From assembly GCA_031362405.1 (NCBI GenBank), contig JANLSO010000025.1:1-49579 (forward strand): a DNA stretch of 49,579 nt. Reading direction: 5' to 3'. Below are positions 16,274 through 24,186 of the stretch, one piece after another. The stretch comes from JANLSO01 sp031362405. Its GTDB lineage: Bacteria > Actinomycetota > Thermoleophilia > Miltoncostaeales > Miltoncostaeaceae. Both the position numbers and the translations under genes were made by a program. The notes beneath the pieces were generated by a model. It did not search any database. It saw nothing but the letters and a program-made list of their open reading frames with translations, and had not been told where the DNA came from. Numbering within the stretch: position 1 is the first letter of the stretch; every line of letters starts with the position of its first letter.

Positions 16274-17313
16274 GCGACCACCTCGAACAAGCCGACCCAA
16301 CCGAGTTCGGCGAACTCCGACTTGTGTGCGTGGAACATGTACTGGCCCTCGTGCGGAAAACGCATCTCGAGGATGCCGCGCTGGCCTTGGACCTGGCTGA
16401 TCGTGTCGGTGAACTCGCTCGGCTCGAGCGACGTCCCTGTCGGGAAGTAGTGGAAGAAGTTGCCGTGCAGGTGAAAGGAGTTGATCGGGTCGTACTCGAC
16501 GATGTTGACGAGATAGATACGCACCAGCTCACCACGCTTCACGCGGATCGGCGTGGTGAAGTAGGCAAAAGCCACGGTGTTGACCGCGTAGACCTCGTTT
16601 GCCGAGTCGAAGTTGGTGTCGAAGGCGTTTTGCACCATCACCATCTCGTTAGCCTTCTCACGCCCCTTCTTCGGGTCGATGATCACGGCGCCGTACAGGC
16701 CCTTGGCGATGTGCGCGGCCAGCGGGAACGAATGGCAGTGGTAGAGGTGCACACCGAACGGGTTTGCGTCGAACTCGTAGGTGAACCGGTCTCCCGGCTT
16801 CACAAGCCCGCCGGGGCCGGATCCGGGAACGCCATCCTGTGCCGCGGGGTGTATGCCGTGGAAATGCATCGTGTGAGGATGCGTGCCGCCGTTGATGAAC
16901 GTCACCCGCATGAGATCGCCTTCGGTCGCCCGGAGGGTCGGCCCCGGAACACGCCCGTTGTAGGTCCACGCCGCGTACTTCACGCCGGGCGCGACCTCGA
17001 TCTCCTTGTCGCGAGCGACGACGGTCCACTCACGCAGGGTCCGCCCGCTCGGGAGGATCGTCGTGCGTCCCCCGTCGAAGTCGGTGAGGATCTCGTGCGG
17101 GTCGAATCCGTTGACGGCCGAGTCGACGGCGCCCGCAGTGGCGGCGTGGCCTGTCGGGGAATGCGGATGGCTTGGGCTCTCCGAGCCCGGGCCACCGCGC
17201 CCCCCCTGTGCGGCGAGCAAACGGCCGCCGCCGACCATTCCAAGGGCACCGGCAGCCGCGCCCAGGAGGCTGGCCCGAGTGATGCCACGCCGACCGTCTT
17301 TATGCTCGTCCAT
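16270..17313 (-). CDS. Two-domain multicopper oxidase, Tat-exported
   Basis: 347 residues. A twin-arginine signal (GRRGITRASLLGAAAG) sends it folded across the membrane. Two cupredoxin domains are present. Domain 1 has HPHTMHFHG (trinuclear ligands) and HLYHCHSFP with Cys193, a type 1 copper ligand. Domain 2 has SFHLHGNFFH (His281, His283) and YMFHAHKSEF (His328, His330) but no cysteine, so type 1 copper is only in domain 1, as in 'type C' two-domain oxidases. It would oxidise Fe2+, Mn2+, Cu+ or phenols with O2. As first gene of an operon with a ZIP transporter and DtxR-type repressor, a metal-oxidase role is favoured. Confidence 0.9.
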   Translation of the reverse strand: MDEHKDGRRGITRASLLGAAAGALGMVGGGRLLAAQGGRGGPGSESPSHPHSPTGHAATAGAVDSAVNGFDPHEILTDFDGGRTTILPSGRTLREWTVVARDKEIEVAPGVKYAAWTYNGRVPGPTLRATEGDLMRVTFINGGTHPHTMHFHGIHPAAQDGVPGSGPGGLVKPGDRFTYEFDANPFGVHLYHCHSFPLAAHIAKGLYGAVIIDPKKGREKANEMVMVQNAFDTNFDSANEVYAVNTVAFAYFTTPIRVKRGELVRIYLVNIVEYDPINSFHLHGNFFHYFPTGTSLEPSEFTDTISQVQGQRGILEMRFPHEGQYMFHAHKSEFAELGWVGLFEVVA

Positions 17314-17323
17314 ACGGAGAACA

Positions 17324-17336
17324 TAGCCGAGACTAA
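17324..17336 (-). promoter_or_regulatory. Possible DtxR/IdeR-like operator before the oxidase-ZIP-dtxR operon
   Basis: On the minus strand, TTAGTCTCGGCTA lies 10 bases before the ATG. It matches 10 of 13 positions of the TTAGGTTAGGCTA part of the IdeR box recalled from the literature and is an imperfect inverted repeat (TTAG-N5-CTA). The rest of the 19-base box is not conserved. Confidence 0.3.
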
Positions 17337-17887
17337 TTCTGATTCCAAGCCGCAGCTAAAAGTGCGGAGCGATGGCGTCTGGCGAGACGGTCTCGACGCG
17401 TGCCCGATGCGGGCCGTCGGGAGCGCGCTCTCGGTGCATCGCGCATGAGCGTCTCGCCACATCGCTGACAAGGCGGCCCTTACGGAGAAGATTCCGACTA
17501 CCTCCCGACCGAGGTAGCCACAGGCGTAACGGCGGCCCGGGGCGCCGAGGCATCGCTTCGCGCGGTGGCCGACGGGGTGCGCAGCCCTGCGCACGCACCC
17601 CAATGCCGCGCCGCTTCTTGCTCGACCGGCCATCGGCCCGGCGATGGCTGCCGCGGCGCGGCGCTGGTGAGCTGGTTGCCGAACGATGGTCAACGAGCGT
17701 CGCGGGCGAGATCCTGCGGGCGATCGTCGCCCAGGTCATCGACGCGCTGACCAGCCACGACTCGGTGGAGCGCGGCGGCGGGCTCGGCGGCGTTCTTCGT
17801 ACCGGCGATGCCCCTGCCGGAATGCTCGGCGTCGATCTTCTTTGGCGGGTATCCGGGATGCGACATCTGCCCGAACGGCCTCACCTA
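17337..17887. other. Intergenic region, possible decayed gene
   Basis: About 550 bases without a supportable gene. Two forward frames show coding-like stretches that do not join: one around 17500-17580 (YLPTEVATGVTAARGAEASL) and another around 17660-17760 (GELVAERWSTSVAGEILRAI). A stop codon and a frame change separate them from any start. This may be a degraded gene; no family was recognised. The minus strand shows only Arg-rich shadow frames. Confidence 0.3.
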
Positions 17888-17909
17888 CCGGCGGGTGACA
17901 GCCCGCCGG
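17888..17909 (-). terminator. Hairpin terminator of the copper-radical oxidase gene
   Basis: Perfect 8-bp stem CCGGCGGG/CCCGCCGG with a 6-base loop TGACAG, just downstream of the stop of the gene at 17920. No T-tract follows, as is common in high-GC actinobacteria. Confidence 0.55.
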
Positions 17910-17919
17910 CAGGAATGAC

Positions 17920-20031
17920 TCAGGCCCGCACGGCGGCCGGTTTGACCACGAGGACCGTGATGAGGGCGCTGTTGACGGCGGCGCTGCCGGTCTCCAGCGA
18001 ACGGACCCGGAACGTTTGGGTTCCGAGCACCCCCAACTTCGCGCGGATCAGGACCGTCCTGGTCGCTGACCGACCGCGCCCGACTGTGACGAAGCGACGG
18101 CCGACCTTGCGCTGCAGAAGGATGGGCGCAGTCGTCAGTCGATTGAGTCCGATGACGAATCGAACACGGCTGGCGCGCAGACCGGTTCGAGGTGCGGTCA
18201 CCTTCAGGGTGAGAGGTTTCGCTCTCGTCACCGGCACAACGGCCGGAGGCGTGGGCGACACCGGCATCGTTGGCGTCGTGGTCGAGGGTGGTGTCGCCGG
18301 AGGGGTCGTCGGCGGTGCGGGAACCGCGGGTGGGGTCGCCGCCGTCGGTCCGACGAACACCCACTTGGCGACCGACGGCACTCCTTGCGCGTTCAGCGCA
18401 AACAACATGTACGGGCCGGGAGGTGCCACCCCCGAGCTCGGAGGTGCGTCGACCGTGAGCGTCCCCGCGTTGTTCGTAAAGCTGAGCTCGACGTGGCGCT
18501 GGTTCATGTCGAGGGCGTGGGTGGTTGCCGGGGCGGCCATCATCACGATGCGCGTGACGTCGCCCGTGGTGCCGACCGAGAAGCGCGAACCCCAGGCAGC
18601 GCCCGTGGGCGCGGAGGTGATCTCGGGCCGCGCGCCCCGGAACAGGTAGGTCGGCTCGAACGTCTCGACCGTGTCGGATTCGCCGCCGCCACCGCCGCCA
18701 CCGCCGTTGTCACCGGCCGAGAGCACCCGCCCGTCGGGCAGGAGCACCGCAGTCGAGTGGTAGGCCCGGCGCTCGACTCCACTGGCCATCGGAGACCAGT
18801 CATCGGTGGCGGGGTCGTAGAGGTGTGCCTCGTAGTAGGGCGTGTCGCGCAGGCCGACTCCGTTGCCGCCGACGGTCAGCAGCTTTCCGTCGGGAAGTAT
18901 GACGGTGTTGTGATTGCGGCGAGCTTCGGGCATTGGAGCACCCGCGACCCACCCGGCGCTCGGGTTCGACGCGTCGAAGGTCTCGGTGACCGCGACAGCG
19001 GTCTGGGCCTGGTGACCCCCGAGGCGCATGACCTTCCACGAACCACTGGGCGGCCCGGGCAGCAAGATCCCGGGCGCGTACTCGCGGTGGCCGGAAAGAG
19101 GGTTGGGAACGTCCGTCCAGCCCCACGACGTCGTGTTGAGCAGCGCGGAGTCGCTGCCCTCACCGGCAACGACGACGTTGCCGTCGGGCAGCACGAAGGC
19201 GGGCGGGTAGTAGTCGTTGAAGTCCTTGGAGCCGACCTTCGTGATGGTCCCTACGCCGTTGATCTCCGGCGAGGGGGTGAACACCTCGACGTCGGAGTTG
19301 AGGGTGGTGCTGTTCTCGATGCGTCCGCTGAGGATGAGCGCCCGACCATCGGCAAGCGTGGTGACCGTCGGGTAGTAGCGACCCTGCCGGGTGTCTGGCT
19401 GGCGCGTCCAGGTCTCGTCGTAGGGATTAAAGGTGTAAACGTGAAGGAGTCCGTAGTCGTTGTTGCCGATGAGCGTGCGGCCTCCGAGGCCACCGACGAC
19501 GAGCACCCGACCGTCCGCCAAGACCGTCTGGGCGGCGCAGAAGATGTCGGCCGGTGGGTCGACCCGACGCCCGGTGCGTGCCACAGGGTCGTAGACGTAT
19601 GCACGACCCACGATCGCGACACTGTCGTGGTAGATGAACAGCAGCTTCCCGGTGGGCATCACGATGGAGTGGACGGCGACGCCGGGGATGAGGGTGCCCT
19701 CGCTCCACCGACCCACCTCAGACGGAAGACCGGTGGCGAGGGCCCGGGGGGCGCGATGGCGCGACGGCACCGGCCCGCGACATGCCTGCCGCCGGTCGTC
19801 GAGACGCGACCGCGCGTGCTCGCGGCCGTGGACGGACCCCAGCACCCGCGCCTCGACGCTGCGAAGACGCTTCTCGGCCCGCTGCTGCGGCGCCGTGAAC
19901 GCGGCGCAGGCGGCCCCCAGGCCCGTCGACTCGGCAGGCTTGCGGTGCGTGGGCCCTTGCCCGCTCGCCACAACCGAACCGGCCGATAGACAGACAGCAG
20001 CCGAGATGAGGGTGGTGACGGTTCGACGCAC
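17920..20031 (-). CDS. Secreted copper-radical oxidase (galactose/glyoxal oxidase type) with Ig-like tail
   Basis: 703 residues from a GTG with AGGAG four bases upstream. A signal peptide ends near residue 24. A Kelch-type seven-bladed propeller carries the radical-copper site of this family: Cys165 (DIFCAAQ, thioether partner), Tyr220 (RYYPT), Tyr424-His425 (RRAYHS) and His505 (TTHALDMNQR). These match galactose oxidase Cys228, Tyr272, Tyr495, His496 and His581, so an active enzyme making H2O2 from alcohols or aldehydes is likely. An octaglycine run lies at about 443-450. A DUF1929-like domain follows, then a Pro/Thr linker (about 565-600) and a basic Ig-like domain that probably binds wall or polysaccharide. 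It is a monocistronic unit. Confidence 0.88.
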   Translation of the reverse strand: MRRTVTTLISAAVCLSAGSVVASGQGPTHRKPAESTGLGAACAAFTAPQQRAEKRLRSVEARVLGSVHGREHARSRLDDRRQACRGPVPSRHRAPRALATGLPSEVGRWSEGTLIPGVAVHSIVMPTGKLLFIYHDSVAIVGRAYVYDPVARTGRRVDPPADIFCAAQTVLADGRVLVVGGLGGRTLIGNNDYGLLHVYTFNPYDETWTRQPDTRQGRYYPTVTTLADGRALILSGRIENSTTLNSDVEVFTPSPEINGVGTITKVGSKDFNDYYPPAFVLPDGNVVVAGEGSDSALLNTTSWGWTDVPNPLSGHREYAPGILLPGPPSGSWKVMRLGGHQAQTAVAVTETFDASNPSAGWVAGAPMPEARRNHNTVILPDGKLLTVGGNGVGLRDTPYYEAHLYDPATDDWSPMASGVERRAYHSTAVLLPDGRVLSAGDNGGGGGGGGESDTVETFEPTYLFRGARPEITSAPTGAAWGSRFSVGTTGDVTRIVMMAAPATTHALDMNQRHVELSFTNNAGTLTVDAPPSSGVAPPGPYMLFALNAQGVPSVAKWVFVGPTAATPPAVPAPPTTPPATPPSTTTPTMPVSPTPPAVVPVTRAKPLTLKVTAPRTGLRASRVRFVIGLNRLTTAPILLQRKVGRRFVTVGRGRSATRTVLIRAKLGVLGTQTFRVRSLETGSAAVNSALITVLVVKPAAVRA

Positions 20032-20100
20032 GTGGCTCCTAGGGATTTGATGCCGCGGGGACGAGTGCCCTCGTAGAATCAGGGCCGGGTCGTTCGCGCG

Positions 20101-20121
20101 AAAACCCCCAGACGGGGGGTT
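20101..20121 (-). terminator. Rho-independent terminator of the small HTH gene
   Basis: Minus strand AACCCCC, loop CGTCT, GGGGGTT, then TT: a 7-bp stem followed by a short T-run, 70 bases after the stop at 20191. Confidence 0.65.
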
Positions 20122-20190
20122 GTCGCTACCCCTTCACGATGGCGCGACGTGGTCGCCTTGCTCAAGATCGACGCACACGGCAGTCGCGTG

Positions 20191-20403
20191 TCATCGAGGT
20201 GCCGGCCCGACGAACTCTGTCGGCGGGGGCGGCGGGAGATACGTCCGGTAGCCGGCTCGAGGTAAACGGGTCGCGTCGATGAGCCAGCGGTTGCCGACCT
20301 TCACGGCGGCGAGCTGATTGCGCGCGATCAGCCGCCGTACGGTCTCGACGTGACAACGCAACACGGCCGCGGTTTCGTTGACGGTCAGAAACTCCTGGCT
20401 CAC
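20191..20403 (-). CDS. Small excisionase/MerR-type helix-turn-helix protein
   Basis: 70 residues from the GTG giving MSQEFLTVNETAAVLRCHVE. The HTH_17 (excisionase) fold spans residues 5-52: LTVNETAAVLRCHVETVRRL then NQLAAVKVGNRWLID. The C-terminus is a proline run (YLPPPPPTEF). Such proteins are antitoxins, excisionases or phage-type regulators; no partner toxin or integrase is adjacent. It has its own terminator at 20101. Confidence 0.7.
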   Translation of the reverse strand: MSQEFLTVNETAAVLRCHVETVRRLIARNQLAAVKVGNRWLIDATRLPRAGYRTYLPPPPPTEFVGPAPR

Positions 20404-20889
20404 GACACCCCCACTCCGGTGGCGATCCCGACGCTCGCGAATCGCGTTGCGTCGACGCAACGTGCCTTCACAAGGAGAAATGGCCGGGTGGCGTGGGATG
20501 AGGGGGTGCCCGAAATGTAAAGAAGGCCGCCGCGGGTCACATCACAGCTTTTCTTCTTGGTTGAGATGAGGCAGAAATATTGCAGGGTGGGAACGAAAGT
20601 GGGAGCATCGCGTTCCCATGTCGGCGCCTTTTGAACGCACTTCGACCCCCGGCGCCGTCTCAGGCTCCTCGTAGACCTCGGGCGCTGCGACCGGACCTGT
20701 TGGCGCGCCCGTGACCGTCGGTCTCAGACAGCTCGCGCACCTTGCGAGGGTCGCTGTTGACTTCGACCGTTTTGGGTGGGGCATGACCGGCTCGGGTCGC
20801 CTGCATCAGCGTCCGGCGCCCGCCGGACAACGCTTCCCGCACCAGCGGGCGGCGTGGTCAGACTTGCGCGTGCTCTTGACTCCGGGGCA
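20404..20889. other. Intergenic region with possible gene remnants
   Basis: No supportable gene. Minus-strand frames contain short stretches that look translated but break (PPKTVEVNSDPRKVREL near 20720-20770; an 80-codon frame 20542-20784 with a Cys-x-x-Cys). A perfect inverted repeat is listed separately. Confidence 0.3.
20588..20618. repeat. Inverted repeat TGGGAACG / CGTTCCCA
   Basis: Perfect 8-bp arms (20588-20595 and 20611-20618) around a 15-base spacer. It could be an operator or a hairpin; no gene start is close enough to assign it. Confidence 0.4.
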
Positions 20890-22272
20890 TCAAGGGGCCG
20901 GATCGCGGTCAAAGAGCGCCAATGCGTCGCTCGAATCGGACGCGACGTAGACGCTCAGGCCGTCAGGACTCACCGCCACCGAGTTGGCGCCGAAGAGTGC
21001 GGAACCATCGGCGCAGGCGCTGCTTGCAGTTTCACGTACGCAGCCTTTCGGGTTCGGCTTCTGGGCGAGCGTGCCGTTCGGCGCGCGGTTGAATATCGCC
21101 ACCGCCCCCTTATATGACGCGACGTACACGCTTTGCCCGTCGGGGCTGACTGCCACCGAGATGGCGCCGGCGATCGCCGACCCGTCGGTGCAGGCCGAGG
21201 ACCCGTCGGAGTTGATGCAGCCCGATGCGCCAGGCTTCTGGGTAAGTCTGCCCTCGCGACCACGATCGAACACGGCTACCCCTCCGTTTCCTGAGCTCGA
21301 CGCGACGTACACGCTCTCGCCGTCGGGGCTGACGGTCACTGAGTTGGTGCCGTCGAGCGCCGTCCCATTCACGCAGGAGAAATTTCCAAATTCGTTTGTG
21401 CATCCCGCGGCGCCGCTCTTCTGTTTCAGGGTCCCGTCGGTCGCGCGGTCGAAGACCCCCACCGTACGGTCGGCGGTGACGTAGGCGCTCTCGCCGTCGG
21501 GACTCAGCGCGACCGACGTAGGACGGAGCAGCCCTCTTCCGTCGGCGCACGAGCCGTCGCCGCTGTCGGAGATGCAGCCCGCCTCGCCGGCCTTCTGTGT
21601 CAGCTTGCCGTTCGGCGCGCGGTCGAAGATGACGATCGCGTCGCTGAACTCGGCTGCCACATAGACGCTCTCGCCGTCGGGGCTGACCGTCACCGAAGTG
21701 GGGCCGTCGAGCCTTCTCCCGTCGGCGCAGGGGCTGCTGCCGGTGTCGGAGATGCAACCCGCCCGCCCGGACTTTTGAACCAGCCTGCCGTTCGGGGTGC
21801 GGTCAAACACGGCGATCGAGTCGCTCAACGCAGCAGTGACATACGCGTTCTCGCCGTCGGGGCTGACCGTCACCGAGCTGGCGCCGTCGAGCGCAGACCC
21901 ATCAACGCAGCGGCCGACCCCGGTATCCGAGATGCAGCCCGCGGGTCCGGGCTTCTGGACCAGCGTCCCGTCCGCGTCCCGGTCGAACACCGCGACTGCG
22001 TCGCTTTCCCTCGCGGGGATGTAGACGTTCTGGCCGTCGGGGCTGATCGTCACCCCTTGGGCGGCAGACAGCGCCGTTGCCGGCAAGCAGAAACCGATGT
22101 TGCTGAAGCACCCGCTCGCCCCCGGCTTCTGAAGCAAATCACCGGTCGCGGCCGAGGCGCCAGTCGCCATCACACCGCCCAACAAACCCACAGCGAACAC
22201 GGCTCTCAGACACTCGGCTTTGAGCACTCGCCACCCGCTTCGAGTCGGGCGGTGATCATCGTTTCGCGTCAT
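20890..22272 (-). CDS. Secreted seven-bladed beta-propeller (lactonase/YncE-like) repeat protein
   Basis: 460 residues from the ATG giving MTRNDDHRPTRSGWRV, with AGGGA six bases upstream; the frame runs on upstream but through the PIN-like pseudogene. A signal peptide covers about residues 1-42 (FAVGLLGGVMATGASA). Seven repeats of ~55-60 residues follow, each with a V-S-P-D-G-x-x-x-Y-V strand and a cysteine pair in the loop (GCISDTG...C..DG), one blade per repeat. The cysteines probably form one disulfide per blade. No catalytic residues are evident; such proteins are annotated as lactonase-like or surface-antigen propellers. Role unknown. Confidence 0.8.
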   Translation of the reverse strand: MTRNDDHRPTRSGWRVLKAECLRAVFAVGLLGGVMATGASAATGDLLQKPGASGCFSNIGFCLPATALSAAQGVTISPDGQNVYIPARESDAVAVFDRDADGTLVQKPGPAGCISDTGVGRCVDGSALDGASSVTVSPDGENAYVTAALSDSIAVFDRTPNGRLVQKSGRAGCISDTGSSPCADGRRLDGPTSVTVSPDGESVYVAAEFSDAIVIFDRAPNGKLTQKAGEAGCISDSGDGSCADGRGLLRPTSVALSPDGESAYVTADRTVGVFDRATDGTLKQKSGAAGCTNEFGNFSCVNGTALDGTNSVTVSPDGESVYVASSSGNGGVAVFDRGREGRLTQKPGASGCINSDGSSACTDGSAIAGAISVAVSPDGQSVYVASYKGAVAIFNRAPNGTLAQKPNPKGCVRETASSACADGSALFGANSVAVSPDGLSVYVASDSSDALALFDRDPAP

Positions 22273-22583
22273 CGCGTGTCCCTGCGGATCTTCTTTGCGA
22301 GCTGCGGTTGGCCGCCCAAGGAACTGAGGGGACTTCCCTTTGGCCCGATCGCTCGGCACCAGACTCATCTCGCTAACGAAAGAGTAAGCCTCCCAAGCAA
22401 CACGACGCAAGAGCCCGACCCGGGCTCCGTGGATGGTGACGTTGTCCCGAAGTCCGTGGAGTGCGGCAGTGGCCGTCGCAACAGTGTTTATGTTCCTCCA
22501 GCTGGGCCGGATTGACCGAATGAGACTGAGAGACCCCGGTCGAGAGCAAGGCAAATTCGTCCAGAGGAAATTGCCGTCAATTC
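22273..22583. other. Intergenic region upstream of the propeller gene
   Basis: The 310 bases between the propeller start and the PIN-like pseudogene contain no supportable gene on either strand. I saw no promoter worth naming apart from the Shine-Dalgarno already noted. Confidence 0.4.
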
Positions 22584-23001
22584 TCAGGACGGCAGCTTCA
22601 CGAACAGATAAAGCCGTTCCAACCGGTGCACGGCCACGACGAACGGGCCATCGGTCGCACAGACCTCGGAGAGTCTGCCTTCGTTCGCGATGAAACGCTG
22701 TGCCCTTGTCGGCAGCCGTCAGATTCCCACGTGGGAGCACAAAGGCCTTGACATTGTGGCTGCGTATCGCAGCGATCTCCGTCGGGCGGTACCGAATCCG
22801 CCGGTCCTTTGTGAGCGCAACCCAGTTCTCCCGGCCGCACCGCTCGAGCCACTCCGTATCGGCCACTGACTCTTCGCGTTCGCCGTAGACCTCCACGAGG
22901 GCCCTGATGCTCCAGCCGGCTGCGCGGAGGGCATCGGGAACGGCACGTTTGCCGAGGCTGCGGTCGCGAACGAACTCAAGCGGCAGCGGGAAGGGCAACA
23001 C
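22584..23001 (-). pseudogene. Frameshifted PIN-like nuclease/toxin (DUF5615/PIN_10 type)
   Basis: Frame 1 reads LEFVRDRSLGKRAVPDALRA, then EREESVADTEWLERCG, ALTKDRRIRYRP and AFVLPRGNLTAADKG, the pattern of small PIN-like toxins (Arg/Asp-rich N-terminus, KD in the third strand). At about 22684 the frame shifts by one base: the next frame continues RFIANEGRLSEVCATDGPF, then VVAVHRLERLYLFVKLPS and a stop at 22584. That is the normal family C-terminus. Removing one base (the A after GGC, near 22688) restores a ~138-residue protein. No ATG precedes LEFVRDRS; the GTG at 23001 is a poor start. Either a real pseudogene or an assembly indel. Confidence 0.75.
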
Positions 23002-23016
23002 GTAGGTAGTCCTCGA

Positions 23017-23130
23017 GTGGGCTTGGCTTCCATTGCCGAACCGTACCCCTTGCGCGGCGAGGCCCGACAGATCGGCGATCACCAGCGGCACTGTTCCGGG
23101 TCGATGGCGCTCTCGGTCAAGGTTGGTCGG
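23017..23130. repeat. Two-block repeat, copy 1, block A (promoter-bearing)
   Basis: About 114 bases clearly related to 31849-31960. On the minus strand both copies contain TACGGT exactly 12-7 bases before an ATG and the same first codons (MEAKPT). In this copy that ATG (23033) leads into a frame different from the PIN-like pseudogene. Confidence 0.7.
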
Positions 23131-23158
23131 CCGGACCGGAGGTGGGACCATCGACGTC

Positions 23159-23406
23159 ATGGACGCTGACGAGCGACTCAATCGGATCTCCGTCGACGCC
23201 GAGGTGCTCGGCGGGCGGGCCTGCATCCAGGGCCACCGCATCTCGGTCGTGTTGGTCCTCGGCCTCCTCGCCGACGGGATGTCGGTTGCGGATGTCCTTA
23301 CCGAATACCCTCAGCTCGACGTCATAGACGTTCACGCTTGCCTCGCCTTCGGCGCGATGACTACCTCCGCGCCGCACGGTTGGGACCAAGACAGCTTGTT
23401 TGGTGA
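23159..23406 (+). pseudogene. Frameshifted DUF433 antitoxin-type gene
   Basis: From ATG 23159 the product matches DUF433: NRISVDAEVLGGRACIQGHR, then ISVVLVLGLLADGMSVADVL and TEYPQLDVIDVHACLAF. After about residue 66 the frame runs out of the family and into the flanking repeat, ending only at 23488. In the -1 frame the expected helical end appears instead (DDYLRAARLGPRQLVW, stop at 23404-23406), a few bases before repeat block B begins. A one-base deletion near 23353 is inferred. DUF433 proteins are usually antitoxins of DUF5615 PIN-like toxins; here the candidate toxin is divergent. Confidence 0.7.
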
Positions 23407-23410
23407 GTCA

Positions 23411-23691
23411 GGCCGGCACAGGACCGGCCGACCCCAGGTCGGTCGAGCCGGTCCTGGCCTTCTTCATGCTCTGCATCTTCTTCTATAGGTACGGGTCGAG
23501 CCGATGAGACCCGCTTGCGTCGGTCAGGTCGCGTTCCGAGACCGACTCGCCAGGAGCGCCCACCGGTGGTCGCGGCAGAAGCCCTTTCGTCGCCTTCAGG
23601 AGAGTCGGCCGACGCCTGTCCGCGCTCTATCTGGCCCTGGGACGGCCAAATCGCCGCTCACCTCGCCGCCGGGGCGCGCGGACGCTCGGCC
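23411..23691. repeat. Two-block repeat, copy 1, block B
   Basis: About 281 bases related to 31970-32243, including the stretch CTTCTTCTATAGGTACGGGT and the hairpin at its left end. Divergence is substantial after the hairpin. The DUF433 gene lies between blocks A and B here and is absent from copy 2. Confidence 0.7.
23419..23456 (+). terminator. Conserved hairpin (copy 1), terminator or structured RNA
   Basis: Outer stem CAGGACCGGC/GCCGGTCCTG (10 bp), inner stem CGACC/GGTCG with CCA loop, and a GTCGA bulge. Pyrimidine-rich GGCCTTCTTC follows. The fold is kept in copy 2 at 31972-32011 despite a base change in the stem. It lies 12 bases after the inferred native stop of the DUF433 gene. Confidence 0.5.
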
Positions 23692-23718
23692 CTGCCCGAA
23701 CCCGATACCAACGCCCAG

Positions 23719-23844
23719 ATGCAGCGAGCCCTGGCCGGGCTTCGCGAGATGTGGAAAGGGGCACCTCACATCAGCGAGGCCGACTTCGACGCGGCCCTCG
23801 CGGCAAGCCGTGAAGAGTTGGAGGCCCGGACGATTCCAACGTAG
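23719..23844 (+). CDS. Possible small protein or gene fragment
   Basis: 41 codons from ATG 23719 (MQRALAGLREMWKGAPHISE, then ADFDAALAASREELEARTIP). The amphipathic helical sequence looks like the end of an antitoxin or small regulator. The frame remains open upstream into repeat block B, so the original N-terminus may have been lost when the repeat was joined here. Family not recognised. Confidence 0.35.
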   Translation: MQRALAGLREMWKGAPHISEADFDAALAASREELEARTIPT

Positions 23845-23992
23845 GGGCGGCGACGCCCGGTCTGGTGGCCGAGCGTGCCGTGAGGAGGGGGCGCTACCCT
23901 GTGTCTCGTAGTTAGCTCGCACGATCACCTATGCGAGGTTGGCCGCGCCGGGCACCGCTCATCTTCCGGCTGACAGCACCGATAGGGACTCC

Positions 23993-24184
23993 GTGACACG
24001 GTCAGACGTGACACGTGACGAGATTGTCGAGATGCTGGACCGAGCGGCGCGCGAGCACCTCCTCAACCTGGAGGAGTTCACCCGCCAGGGCCGCAACAAC
24101 CTCTTGGTTGACCCTGAGCTGAGGGACCTCTGGCTCATCTGGGGCGACGTGCTCAACGAGGCGCCTGCTTCAACTCCGGCCTAG
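23993..24184 (+). CDS. Small unknown protein, first gene of a two-gene unit
   Basis: 63 residues from a GTG with AGGG five bases upstream (MTRSDVTRDEIVEMLDRAAR). The predicted structure is helical and acidic, ending GDVLNEAPASTPA. It is separated by 2 bases from the next gene and probably translationally coupled to it. The size and pairing resemble an antitoxin-plus-effector layout, but neither gene matches a toxin family I can name. Confidence 0.6.
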   Translation: MTRSDVTRDEIVEMLDRAAREHLLNLEEFTRQGRNNLLVDPELRDLWLIWGDVLNEAPASTPA

Positions 24185-24186
24185 TC

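Noticed and set aside
18385..19989. 534-codon plus-strand frame opposite the copper-radical oxidase
   Set aside because: Shadow of the oxidase gene, whose catalytic motifs are on the minus strand.
20890..22272. Tandem DNA repeat or CRISPR-like array from the regular SPDG pattern
   Set aside because: Periodicity is that of protein blades (~165-180 bases) with diverged codons; no short direct repeats with unique spacers.
22273..23241. One 783-residue fusion of a PIN-like domain with the beta-propeller
   Set aside because: The propeller has its own ribosome site and signal peptide at 22272, and the PIN-like part leaves its frame at about 22684; the fusion is accidental readthrough.
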